Translations under genes and position numbers: made by a program
The notes under the pieces: model-generated
The model's database searches: none
The model's input: only the letters and a program-made list of their open reading frames with translations
What the model was told of the DNA's origin: nothing
Assembly: GCA_002294285.1 (NCBI GenBank)
Contig: DBFL01000025.1
Location: 1 to 16,751, forward strand
DNA: 16,751 bases
Source: Candidatus Neomicrothrix sp. UBA881
GTDB taxonomy: Bacteria > Actinomycetota > Acidimicrobiia > Acidimicrobiales > MedAcidi-G1
Direction of reading: 5' to 3'
Part shown: in pieces, positions 1 to 7,839 of the stretch
Position numbering within the stretch: position 1 is the first letter of the stretch
Layout: each line of letters starts with the position of its first letter

Positions 1-1694
1 CAGTGGATGGGAAGGATTACTCTTTAAGAGATCAAATTGGTAAATCAGGTATTGAACTTATGTTTGAGGATGACCTTAGAGGCGAGAACGGCAAACGTGT
101 GTTTGAAGTTGACCGACGCGGAAGAGTTATACGTGAAAGAACAGATCTTTTTAAGCCTCCTGTAGCTGGCAATGATGTTCAACTTACAATTGATATAGAT
201 TTGCAAAATCTTTTGGAAAATGAACTCCAAAAAAGCATTTATTTAGCTAGGGAAAAGGTGCCTGAAGCTTCTGAAGAAGACTTAGAACCAGCACCTTTTT
301 TAGCACCAGGAGGCTCGAGTCTGATAATTTCACCCAAGGATGGTCAAATTAAAGCAATGGCGTCCTTTCCAACTTATGACCCAAATGAATCTATTGGAGG
401 CTATTCAGTAGATCGTTGGAATGAGTTGAACGATCCGGCGAATGATTTACCGATGTTCAACAGAGCTATTCAAGGGGAGTACGCCCCCGGTTCAACATTT
501 AAAGTTTTTACAGCTCATGCCGCTTGGCACGATGATGTTTTTGGTACTGGAAGAGTTAGAGAAGCAGACGAGCCCATTGATGATCCTGGTGAATATTTTT
601 TACAAAGCTGCCGTGCTGATGCAGAAGATTTGGAAACAGCTGGCGGTTGCGTGTTTAGAAATGCAGGAAGTAAACCATATGAAAATGTTGATTTAATTAG
701 GAGTCTTACTGTTTCGAGTGACGTTTATTACTACACGATTGGTGAATCCATTTTCATAAATCCGAAACACCCAGATAATTCAATTCAAGATGCAGCAAAT
801 CTATATGGATTAGGGATGCAGACAGGGATTCAGCTTCCTTTCGAACAGGATGGGTATATGCCAACTCCCGAAAAACGAAAAGAACGGCACGAAGAGAGTC
901 CCAGTATTTTTCCAAACCCTTACTGGTACCCCGGAGACAATGTAAATATTTCAGTAGGTCAAGGTGATGTTCTGGTAACACCTCTGCAGCTAGCTAATGC
1001 GTATGCGACGCTTGCTAACGGAGGCGTAAGCTTAGCCCCAAATATAGTGTCGTACGTTTTAGAGAGAGACGGGACAGTGCTTAAGGAGTTCGGCGTGAGA
1101 GTTAAGGGTCAAGTTGAAATTGATTCTGACTTTAAAAATAGAATTCTCAGCGGTCTCATGGGAGTAACTGAAGACGAAGAGGGAACCGCTTATTGGGCAT
1201 TCAACTCTATAGCTACAGATGGTGCTTTTTTCCCTTTGGAAAATTTTCCAGTAGCAGGTAAAACTGGAACAGCAGAAGTTAGAGGGAAAGCTGACTCTTC
1301 ACTTTTTGCAGCATTTTTACCAGCACAAGATCCCGAATATGTAATTGTCACGATTCTAGAGGAAGCAGGCTTCGGTAGCGCTGTAGCTGCCCCTATGAGC
1401 GCAAGGGTCATGAAGAGGGTAGTTGAAGATAGCGTGTCGGAAGCACTTACTACCGAAAACCGTTATGCGGTATCGGCTGCACTGCCTTTATGTATCGAAT
1501 GGTACTTGTGGAAAGAGAGTTCGTCTTTAAGTAATTTAGAAAGCTTTACTGAAATAAATTCAGATGTATTTGGACCTTCTTTGACCCCTGATGGAAATGT
1601 TAGAGTTCGCGGAATTGAAATAAATTGTAACGAGGTAATCGAATCTCTCTTATCACCTATTGATGAGTTAAGTCTTTTAGCGAGTAGAGGGTAG
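1..1694 (+). CDS. mrdA: Penicillin-binding protein 2 (peptidoglycan D,D-transpeptidase), 5' truncated by window edge
   Basis: Class B PBP that cross-links peptidoglycan during cell elongation, working outside the membrane with the glycosyltransferase RodA, which is encoded immediately downstream. The frame is open at the left edge, so the membrane anchor and most of the N-terminal dimerisation domain lie outside the window. Residue numbers here count from the GTG at base 3. Seen: the end of the dimerisation domain (GKSGIE, then RRGRVIRE), the active-site motif S164-T-F-K167, the second motif S238-S-D240 (SxD is usual for PBP2), and K420-T-G-T423 of the third motif. About 90 residues follow the end of the transpeptidase fold, longer than typical PBP2 proteins. 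Four cysteines (C203, C216, C497, C542) lie in the extracytoplasmic part and could form disulfides. The family assignment is very secure; the true start is not visible. Confidence 0.95.
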   Translation, partial: VDGKDYSLRDQIGKSGIELMFEDDLRGENGKRVFEVDRRGRVIRERTDLFKPPVAGNDVQLTIDIDLQNLLENELQKSIYLAREKVPEASEEDLEPAPFLAPGGSSLIISPKDGQIKAMASFPTYDPNESIGGYSVDRWNELNDPANDLPMFNRAIQGEYAPGSTFKVFTAHAAWHDDVFGTGRVREADEPIDDPGEYFLQSCRADAEDLETAGGCVFRNAGSKPYENVDLIRSLTVSSDVYYYTIGESIFINPKHPDNSIQDAANLYGLGMQTGIQLPFEQDGYMPTPEKRKERHEESPSIFPNPYWYPGDNVNISVGQGDVLVTPLQLANAYATLANGGVSLAPNIVSYVLERDGTVLKEFGVRVKGQVEIDSDFKNRILSGLMGVTEDEEGTAYWAFNSIATDGAFFPLENFPVAGKTGTAEVRGKADSSLFAAFLPAQDPEYVIVTILEEAGFGSAVAAPMSARVMKRVVEDSVSEALTTENRYAVSAALPLCIEWYLWKESSSLSNLESFTEINSDVFGPSLTPDGNVRVRGIEINCNEVIESLLSPIDELSLLASRG

Positions 1695-1699
1695 TCCAA

Positions 1700-2833
1700 A
1701 TGGTAGATATCAGAACTCCCAATTTTGGCAAAATTAAACTATTTAGGCACGTTGATTTCTCTGTTCCTCTTTTGGCATTAGCTCTAAGTGGAATTGGTAT
1801 TTTGATGATCTATTCAGCCACCAGAAAACCTTTTGAGCTCACTTCGAAAACTGAAACTATGTACGTTCAAAAACAAGCCGTTTTTCTTCTAATTGGCGTT
1901 ATTGCAATGGTTATTGTTGCGGCAATTGGGCATAAGAGACTGCAAAGACTTGCCCCATTGATTTACTTGCTCATACTCGCTTTACTTTTTTCAGTTCTAT
2001 TCTTAGGAGTTGAAAAAAAAGGAACTAGGGGCTGGTTCGAATTTGGAATATATCAGTTTCAACCTTCCGAGTATTGCAAAATTGGAATTGTGGTTGTTTT
2101 AGCATTTCTTCTAAGCCACGCTGAGACGATTAGTCGGAGGCGGCTAGTTTTGACACTTGTAGCTGCGGCTTTACCGATTGTTGCCATACTTGCTCAGCCC
2201 GACTTGGGAACAATACTTGTTTATGGCGCAATAACAGCTGGAATGGTTGTGGCAGCGGGAATTCAAGGACGTTATCTTCTTATTCTGTTTTTACTTTTAC
2301 TGTCGGGAGTTATAGCTGTATTCGAGTCTGAAACTCTTGAAGAATACCAAGTAGCTAGACTGTTAGTGTTTGTGAATGATGATGAATCAACAGCCGCAAG
2401 TTACAACTTAGAACAAGCACAAATTGCTATAGGTAATGGTGGCATAACTGGAAGTGGACTTTTCGAAGGAACACAAAACAATTCTGATTTAGTTCCTGAG
2501 CAGCAGACAGATTTTATCTTCACCGTTATAGCTGAAGAAACAGGATTTATTGGCAGTGTTTTAGTTTTAGGTTTGATAGGACTTTTACTATTTCGAATTT
2601 GGCGGATCGGGAGGCTAGCAGAAGATAATTTTGGTCTACTGGTTTCTGTAGGAGTTTTCTGCATGATTCTTTTTCAAACTTTTCAGAGTGTTGGGATGTC
2701 AACAGGGATTATGCCCATTACGGGAATTCCTTTACCGTTGATTAGTTATGGGGGTTCTTCCATAGTTTCGACGTTTCTTGGTTTGGGGCTAGTAGAAAGC
2801 GTTCATATGCGGCGCCATGAGAGGTCAAACTAG
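1700..2833 (+). CDS. rodA: RodA-type SEDS peptidoglycan glycosyltransferase
   Basis: Integral membrane SEDS-family (FtsW/RodA/SpoVE) glycosyltransferase that polymerises lipid II into glycan strands during elongation, paired with PBP2. The 377 residues show about ten hydrophobic segments. The family-typical AQPDLGT motif with its conserved Asp sits in the middle, and PLISYGGSS precedes the last helix. The length matches RodA (about 370-400). The ATG at 1700 follows the mrdA stop by 5 bases, and a good Shine-Dalgarno (AGAGG at 1686-1690) overlaps the end of mrdA, so translation is probably coupled. Adjacency to PBP2 favours RodA over FtsW, which usually sits in the division cluster with murG and ftsI. 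Confidence 0.95.
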   Translation: MVDIRTPNFGKIKLFRHVDFSVPLLALALSGIGILMIYSATRKPFELTSKTETMYVQKQAVFLLIGVIAMVIVAAIGHKRLQRLAPLIYLLILALLFSVLFLGVEKKGTRGWFEFGIYQFQPSEYCKIGIVVVLAFLLSHAETISRRRLVLTLVAAALPIVAILAQPDLGTILVYGAITAGMVVAAGIQGRYLLILFLLLLSGVIAVFESETLEEYQVARLLVFVNDDESTAASYNLEQAQIAIGNGGITGSGLFEGTQNNSDLVPEQQTDFIFTVIAEETGFIGSVLVLGLIGLLLFRIWRIGRLAEDNFGLLVSVGVFCMILFQTFQSVGMSTGIMPITGIPLPLISYGGSSIVSTFLGLGLVESVHMRRHERSN

Positions 2834-2841
2834 ATTTTTCA

Positions 2842-2868
2842 TTGATATCAAAAACAAAATGCTACGAT
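2842..2868 (+). promoter_or_regulatory. Possible promoter in the rodA-radical SAM gap
   Basis: The 42-base gap holds TTGATA (2842-2847) and TACGAT (2863-2868) separated by 15 bases, a short but possible sigma-70 spacing. The -10-like box ends 7 bases before the ATG at 2876, so a transcript from here would be nearly leaderless. This would fit the lack of a Shine-Dalgarno before that gene and the frequency of leaderless mRNAs in actinobacteria. TTGATATCAA (2842-2851) is also a perfect 10-bp palindrome. The matches are only moderate; read-through from rodA is equally possible. Confidence 0.3.
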
Positions 2869-2875
2869 TAACTCT

Positions 2876-4849
2876 ATGAGTTCTCTATGGGCAGAGCTCG
2901 AACAGTTTCTAGATGAGATAGAGAAGCCTGCAAGGTATATAGGCGGAGAAGATGGGATGGTAAAACCTGAACATTCTCCAGACAAGACTTCGTGGCTTCT
3001 CATCTATCCAGACACATACGAGATCGGCTTACCTAATCAAGGTTTACAAATCCTTTACGAAATTTTAAATGAGCGTGATGACTCGTTGGCAGAAAGGTCT
3101 TACGCGCCTTGGGTCGATATGTCGCGTGAAATGAGAAACCGTGGGATTCCACTTTTTTCTCTAGACACTCATCACTCTGCTGAAGCTTTCGATATTTTGG
3201 CTTTTAATCTTTCGGCAGAATTGGTATATACGAATCTTTTGGAATGTTTAGATTTGGCTAACGTTCCATTTTACTCTTCAGATAGAAACGCCGACGATCC
3301 ATTGGTTATAGCCGGCGGTCACTGCACTTATAACCCCGAACCTTTTGCCGATTTCATTGATATTGCCGTTTTGGGTGACGGGGAAGAGGTTGTTGGAGAG
3401 ATAAGTGAAATTTTTACTGAGTGGAAGAGGAAAAACGATCCTAAAAAAAGCAGACTTCAATTGCTTGAAGAAATGGCTGGGTTGCCTGGTGTATATGTTC
3501 CGTCTTTGTATGAGGCAAATTTTTCTTCTGGAAGACTGCTTTCTATTTCTCCAAAGGAAGAATCTTCTGCGCCGAACATAGTAGAAAAAAGAACAATTAC
3601 CGATCTTTCTGATTGGCCTTACCCCAAGAATCAATTAGTTCCCCTTACAGAAGTTGTGCATGATCGACTAAATGTAGAGATATTTCGTGGTTGCACGAGA
3701 GGATGCCGCTTTTGTCAGGCTGGAATGATTACTAGGCCCGTAAGGGAAAGGCCTCAAGAGCAGGTTTTAACTATGGTTGAAGAGGGATTGAAAAGAACTG
3801 GATATGACGAGGTCTCTTTAACTTCTTTAAGCAGTGCGGATTTTAGTGATATCGAGAGTGTTATTACAGAAGTGATGACACAAGATGCCTGCAGTCCAGT
3901 ATCACTCTCCTTACCAAGCCTAAGAGTTGATGCATTTACAGTAAATACAGCTGCTCAAATGCAACAAGCGCGTAGAACAGGGCTTACCTTTGCTCCTGAA
4001 GCTGGCACATGGAGATTAAGAAACGTAATAAATAAGCTGATAAGCGATGATGATCTTTTAGCTGCCGTTGAATCTGCCTACTCACAAGGTTGGAGAAGAG
4101 TCAAACTGTATTTCTTGGTCGGGCTGCCAACAGAAACAGATGAAGATACTTTGGGCATAGTTAGTTTGGCTGAAAAAACTCTTGAGATCGGAAGAAAGTA
4201 CCATAAAAACCCATCTGTAACGGTTTCAGTAGGAGGTTTCGTCCCAAAACCCGATACTCCTTTTCAGTGGTTCGGTCAAAACACTGAGGAAGAGCTTTTA
4301 AGAAAAATTTACCTGCTGAGAGACGCAGCAAAAAAAATTAAAGGTTTGAAACTCAAATGGCATGATAGTAGGGCGACTGTTGTTGAAGGTATTTTGTCTC
4401 GCGGTGATCGAAGGTTGGCTCCTGTTATTGAAAAGGTATGGAAAGAAGGTGGTGTTTTTCAAGAGTGGAGTGAACATTTTGATATATCCATCTGGAAAAA
4501 TGCAATGAAAAGTGAGAACTTGCGAATAGAGGATTTTGCTTATAGGCATCGCGAGGAAGATGAATTTTTACCATGGGACCACTTATCTGCTGGCCTTCAC
4601 AAGGATTTCCTCTGGCAAGATTGGCGTGATGCTCTTAATAACCAAGGTCTTGAGGATTGCCGATGGACGCCTTGTTATGACTGTGGAGCGTGTACTGGTT
4701 ATGGGATAGAACACGTTGTGGCTTCAGCAGTGCCACCCGCTGGAGGAAGCCAAGGCACTGGAGTGACCTCCGAACAAAAAGAAATTCGAGTTTCAATAGA
4801 AAACAAGACTTCATTTAAAGATTTACAGTCATCAGGAGTAAAGAAATGA
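2876..4849 (+). CDS. TIGR03960-type radical SAM protein with N-terminal B12-binding-like domain
   Basis: Radical S-adenosylmethionine enzyme of unknown substrate, 657 residues. Residues about 1-200 resemble the B12-binding-like fold found in this family, but I see no DxHxxG cobalamin-ligating motif. The radical SAM core carries C273-x3-C277-x2-C280 within FRGCTRGCRFCQAG, the site of the catalytic [4Fe-4S] cluster. Near the C-terminus, C595, C600, C603 and C606 form a second cysteine cluster that could hold an auxiliary iron-sulfur centre. The last 40 or so residues are low-complexity and polar. The gene ends in an ATGA overlap with the DUF2344 gene; in some other bacteria the two are fused, which argues for joint function. 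The location before RNase E/G and L21/L27 hints at an RNA or ribosomal target, as inference only. The start at 2876 lacks a clear Shine-Dalgarno. Confidence 0.9.
   Translation: MSSLWAELEQFLDEIEKPARYIGGEDGMVKPEHSPDKTSWLLIYPDTYEIGLPNQGLQILYEILNERDDSLAERSYAPWVDMSREMRNRGIPLFSLDTHHSAEAFDILAFNLSAELVYTNLLECLDLANVPFYSSDRNADDPLVIAGGHCTYNPEPFADFIDIAVLGDGEEVVGEISEIFTEWKRKNDPKKSRLQLLEEMAGLPGVYVPSLYEANFSSGRLLSISPKEESSAPNIVEKRTITDLSDWPYPKNQLVPLTEVVHDRLNVEIFRGCTRGCRFCQAGMITRPVRERPQEQVLTMVEEGLKRTGYDEVSLTSLSSADFSDIESVITEVMTQDACSPVSLSLPSLRVDAFTVNTAAQMQQARRTGLTFAPEAGTWRLRNVINKLISDDDLLAAVESAYSQGWRRVKLYFLVGLPTETDEDTLGIVSLAEKTLEIGRKYHKNPSVTVSVGGFVPKPDTPFQWFGQNTEEELLRKIYLLRDAAKKIKGLKLKWHDSRATVVEGILSRGDRRLAPVIEKVWKEGGVFQEWSEHFDISIWKNAMKSENLRIEDFAYRHREEDEFLPWDHLSAGLHKDFLWQDWRDALNNQGLEDCRWTPCYDCGACTGYGIEHVVASAVPPAGGSQGTGVTSEQKEIRVSIENKTSFKDLQSSGVKK
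4834..4838 (+). promoter_or_regulatory. Ribosome binding site for the DUF2344 gene
   Basis: AGGAG lies inside the last codons of the radical SAM gene, 7 bases before the ATG at 4846. It is one of the strongest Shine-Dalgarno matches in the window and fixes the downstream start. It also implies coupled, roughly matched translation of the two overlapping genes. Confidence 0.75.
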
Positions 4850-5568
4850 AGTGCCTGAGAGTGCGTTACTCTAAATTAGGGAAAATAAGATTTGTAGGTC
4901 ATCGTGATGTTGCAAGGATTTGGGAGAGAGCTTTACGGAAAGCTGAAATCCCTGTTTTGTATTCACAAGGTTTTTCTCCGCACCCGCGTCTCTCATTTGG
5001 ATTGGCCCTACCCACAGGTTTTGAGTCTGAGGCAGAATATGTTGACATATACCTTGATGATGACTTTTTTGACATCGATTTCAAAGAGACTTTAGTTAAT
5101 CAAAAATTAAACGACTCTTTACCGGATGGTATGAATACTGTGGCTGTAGGAGTAGTTGAAACATCAGAAGATTCCTTGCAAGAGGCTGTGGACTCTTGCA
5201 TTTGGAAAGTGAAGGTTTCTGGATCTTCAACTGAAGAATTTGAGGTATCTAGAGAGAAATTGATGTCAAGCGATACTTATGAGATTCAACGCGAGAGAAA
5301 AGGAAAAATTTTCATAGAGGACATCAGATCACAGGTCCACTCCATAGCGATTGAAGAGAAGAATGCTGTTGATTTCAATATAATTACAGAATTGGGAACG
5401 AAGCCTCGTGTGTTGCGCCCTACTGATTTACTGAGAGCGATGAATCCAGAGATAAAGACGAAAAATATTTTAAGAAAAGAACAATTAATTTTGCAGGGAA
5501 ATACAAGATTTGAACCATTATCATTTCAAAAACTTGACCCTGCCGCGCCTGCTGAGGTTATGGCGTGA
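4846..5568 (+). CDS. TIGR03936/DUF2344 radical SAM-associated protein
   Basis: 240-residue partner of the preceding radical SAM enzyme; its biochemical role is unknown to me. The N-terminus shows the family signature: LRVRYSKLGKIRFVGHRDV, then SQGFSPHPRLSFGLALPTG, followed by an acidic YVDIYLDDD strand. The C-terminal half, with ELGTKPRVLRPTDLL, also matches the family. No signal peptide or membrane segment is visible, so it is probably cytosolic. The start codon shares the ATGA junction with the upstream stop. The basic, conserved N-terminal region could bind RNA or dock to the radical SAM partner; that is inference. The family call is firm, the function is open. Confidence 0.9.
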   Translation: MKCLRVRYSKLGKIRFVGHRDVARIWERALRKAEIPVLYSQGFSPHPRLSFGLALPTGFESEAEYVDIYLDDDFFDIDFKETLVNQKLNDSLPDGMNTVAVGVVETSEDSLQEAVDSCIWKVKVSGSSTEEFEVSREKLMSSDTYEIQRERKGKIFIEDIRSQVHSIAIEEKNAVDFNIITELGTKPRVLRPTDLLRAMNPEIKTKNILRKEQLILQGNTRFEPLSFQKLDPAAPAEVMA

Positions 5569-5586
5569 TGAGAAGGGAAGAAATAA

Positions 5587-7164
5587 ATGTCCAACGAAAA
5601 GAAGAAAATAGAAAAATCTTCTTCAACGAAAAAGGAAACTAGAAAGCCAAAAATAGGAGACACTAAACCCGCTCCTGTAGAAGGTAAGAACACAAATAAG
5701 TCAACAGAAGATAAAAAGCCAAAAAATTCTAAACGAGAACGGAAGCGTAAGAATTCGCGTTCTACGAATTCAAATAAGACATCTCATGTAGAAGGTATTG
5801 GGAACCATTCCCCATTGGAAATAGATGAGGACTCATTACGTCATCGTCGAGGTCGAGAACGACGTGGTAAACCAATAGGGAGATATTTGATGTGTGTCAG
5901 TTCTTCCGAAGGAGTAACACAAATTGCTGTGTTAGAGGGCAGATCTTTGATGGAGCACTATGTTTCACATCCGGCTAACGACTGGAGTGAAATACACGGG
6001 AATGTTTATCTGGGGAAGGTGCAAAACGTTCTACCAGGAATGGAAGCAGCTTTCGTAGATATTGGAACACCCAAGAATGCTGTTCTTTATCGAGGAGACT
6101 TGCAGTTCGATGATCAGGATATTGACGAGTTGTCACCTGTCAAGATAGAAGAGGCACTCAAAGTAAATCAGAAAATCGTTGCACAGGTTACCAAAAACCC
6201 TATTGCACATAAAGGAGCCAGATTAAGCCAAGAGGTTTCCCTTGCAGGTAGATTCGTTGTTCTGATCCCAGAAAGTAAGACTTTTGGAATTTCCAAGCGA
6301 TTGCCTGACTCAGAACGCCGAAGACTACGATCCATACTTGATCGAATTAAGCCTAATGAACACGGAATCATTGTCAGGACAGCAGCAGAAGGCGTTACAG
6401 AAGAAGAAATTTCCTTAGATCTCTCTCGGTTGATTCAACAATGGCAAGACATTAATTCTCTCGCTAAAAAAACGAAAGTTCCATCTCTTCTCTACCGAGA
6501 ACCGGAATTGGTTTTTCGCTACATCCGCGAAGAATTCAATAAAGATTTCAGAGGGGTCCTAATTGATGATTTGGAGCTATTTGAAAAAGTAAAAAACTAT
6601 GCTGAAAGTGTTGCTCCGGCAATTGCAGACAGAATTTCTTTTTACGATAAAAAAGAAGAGAAGTTAACTTTATTCGAACGTTACCATGTACACGAACAGC
6701 TAATGAAAAGCCTGGATCGAAAGGTTTGGCTGCCCTCAGGCGGTTCTTTAATTATCGAGAGCACAGAGGCTCTAACTGTGATTGACGTAAATACCGGTAA
6801 GAATGTCGGATCTTCGAGTCTTGAGGAAACAGTTCTGGCTAATAATTTAGAAGCAGCAGAAGAAATTGCCCATCAATTAAGACTCAGAGACATAGGTGGA
6901 ATAATCGTTATCGACTTTATTGACATGGAATTAGGAAAAAACCGTGAAGTTGTTGCCAATTCTTTGAGGGAGGCTTTACTGCGCGACAAAACGAGAACTC
7001 AGGTTTTTGATATCTCTGAGTTAGGTCTGGTGGAGATGACAAGAAAACGCATTGGCGAGGGTCTAATCGAATCTTTCGCTGATGAATGCGGAGATTGCTC
7101 CGGACGAGGATTTGTTCTTGATGAAAAACTTGTGGCAGCTTCAGATGGAGGCAAACATCGATAG
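5587..7164 (+). CDS. Ribonuclease E/G family endoribonuclease
   Basis: Single-strand-specific endoribonuclease for mRNA decay and rRNA maturation, 525 residues. Residues 1 to about 95 are a Lys/Ser/Asn/Thr-rich, probably disordered basic extension ending in an Arg-rich stretch (RHRRGRERRGK), as seen in actinobacterial RNase E/G. An S1-like domain follows (GNVYLGKVQNVLPGMEAAFVDIG), then the RNase H/DNase I-like catalytic part. D400 (in VIDVNTG) and D443 (in VIDFIDM) have the same 43-residue spacing as the E. coli RNase E metal ligands D303 and D346. C501-G-D-C504 is the zinc-link motif. There is no long C-terminal scaffold. I do not choose between rne and rng. A purine-rich ribosome binding region (GAAGGGAAG) precedes the ATG. 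The gene lies between the radical SAM pair and rplU. Confidence 0.93.
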   Translation: MSNEKKKIEKSSSTKKETRKPKIGDTKPAPVEGKNTNKSTEDKKPKNSKRERKRKNSRSTNSNKTSHVEGIGNHSPLEIDEDSLRHRRGRERRGKPIGRYLMCVSSSEGVTQIAVLEGRSLMEHYVSHPANDWSEIHGNVYLGKVQNVLPGMEAAFVDIGTPKNAVLYRGDLQFDDQDIDELSPVKIEEALKVNQKIVAQVTKNPIAHKGARLSQEVSLAGRFVVLIPESKTFGISKRLPDSERRRLRSILDRIKPNEHGIIVRTAAEGVTEEEISLDLSRLIQQWQDINSLAKKTKVPSLLYREPELVFRYIREEFNKDFRGVLIDDLELFEKVKNYAESVAPAIADRISFYDKKEEKLTLFERYHVHEQLMKSLDRKVWLPSGGSLIIESTEALTVIDVNTGKNVGSSSLEETVLANNLEAAEEIAHQLRLRDIGGIIVIDFIDMELGKNREVVANSLREALLRDKTRTQVFDISELGLVEMTRKRIGEGLIESFADECGDCSGRGFVLDEKLVAASDGGKHR

Positions 7165-7199
7165 CAATTGCTATTAAGCGGTGTTTCAATGCTTGTATT

Positions 7200-7215
7200 C
7201 TGTTAGCCTTAACAG
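7200..7215 (+). promoter_or_regulatory. Perfect hairpin directly before the rplU start codon
   Basis: CTGTTA (7200-7205), loop GCCT, TAACAG (7210-7215) form a perfect 6-bp inverted repeat that ends one base before the ATG at 7217. No separate Shine-Dalgarno is present. It could be a cis-acting RNA hairpin in the initiation region, for example for ribosomal-protein feedback, or a DNA operator. No T-run follows, so it is not an intrinsic terminator. Confidence 0.45.
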
Positions 7216-7216
7216 G

Positions 7217-7525
7217 ATGTATGCAGTTATTAGTACCGGCGGAAAACAGTACAGAGTCGAACAAGGTCAACGACTGTTTGTAGAGAAACTTGGCGAAGTC
7301 GACTCAGATGTCGAGTTAAAACCCATAATGCTTGTTGATGGTGACACAGTTTTGGCGACCCCTGAATCTTTGAACAGCTCAAAAGTAACTGCTCGTATAA
7401 TCTCAGATGTTAAGGGCCCGAAGATCAATGCTTTTACCTATAAGAATAAGAGTAATCAGCGTCGTCGCTGGGGGCATAGGCAAAAACTTGCCGAGATTGA
7501 AATTACGGGAATAAAGAAAGGCTAG
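7217..7525 (+). CDS. rplU: 50S ribosomal protein L21
   Basis: Large-subunit protein bL21, which binds 23S rRNA. The 102 residues match the family length (about 103) and its landmarks: MYAVISTGGKQYRVEQGQ at the N-terminus, and KNKSNQRRRWGHRQ with a final ITGI at the C-terminus. I chose ATG 7217. An in-frame GTG at 7181 would add 12 residues that do not look like L21 and has no ribosome binding site. The start is immediately preceded by a perfect hairpin in place of a normal Shine-Dalgarno. rpmA follows after 4 bases, the standard rplU-rpmA operon. Confidence 0.97.
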   Translation: MYAVISTGGKQYRVEQGQRLFVEKLGEVDSDVELKPIMLVDGDTVLATPESLNSSKVTARIISDVKGPKINAFTYKNKSNQRRRWGHRQKLAEIEITGIKKG

Positions 7526-7529
7526 TTAA

Positions 7530-7787
7530 ATGTCTAAAACCAAAGGCGGCGGTTCGACTCGAAATGGTCGGGATTCAAATGCACAAAGGCTAGGCGTCAA
7601 AGTATTTGATGGAGGAAAGGTCCAAGCCGGAAGTATTTTGATTCGCCAGCGGGGAACTAAATTTCACCCCGGACAAAATGTTGGAAAAGGGTCTGACGAT
7701 ACTCTTTTTGCAACATCAGATGGAATAGTGAAGTTCGGTTTTCGTAGAGGACGTAAACTAATTGATGTTCTAGGTGAGTCTGAATAA
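7530..7787 (+). CDS. rpmA: 50S ribosomal protein L27
   Basis: Protein bL27, whose flexible N-terminus reaches the peptidyl transferase centre. The 85 residues contain the hallmark [19 protein letters not shown] and [15 protein letters not shown]. The N-terminus is MSKTKGGGS, where many bacteria have MAHKKGGGS. There is no Firmicutes-type cleavable extension, and no prp/ysxB protease gene sits between rplU and rpmA. A Shine-Dalgarno (AAAGG) lies about 8 bases before the ATG. Confidence 0.97.
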   Translation: MSKTKGGGSTRNGRDSNAQRLGVKVFDGGKVQAGSILIRQRGTKFHPGQNVGKGSDDTLFATSDGIVKFGFRRGRKLIDVLGESE

Positions 7788-7801
7788 GTTTTTAAAAACT
7801 T
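7786..7801. repeat. 16-bp perfect AT-rich palindrome overlapping the rpmA stop
   Basis: AAGTTTTT followed directly by AAAAACTT, beginning in the rpmA stop codon. As RNA it could form a small hairpin with a T-rich ascending arm, possibly a weak terminator or 3'-end stabiliser between rpmA and obg. The stem is nearly all A-T, so termination would be inefficient and obg could still be reached by read-through. Confidence 0.3.
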
Positions 7802-7839
7802 TCAAATTTGTGGATTTTGACTAATCCTGTTTTTAACTA

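Noticed and set aside
1163..1180. 18-base exact repeat shared with 12854-12871
   Set aside because: Both copies are in coding sequence for the acidic run VTEDEE. The repeat is low-complexity GA-rich sequence in unrelated genes, best explained by similar acidic peptides.
7181..7216. GTG at 7181 as an upstream start for L21
   Set aside because: The 12 added residues do not resemble the conserved L21 N-terminus, no ribosome binding site precedes it, and ATG 7217 gives the normal family length.
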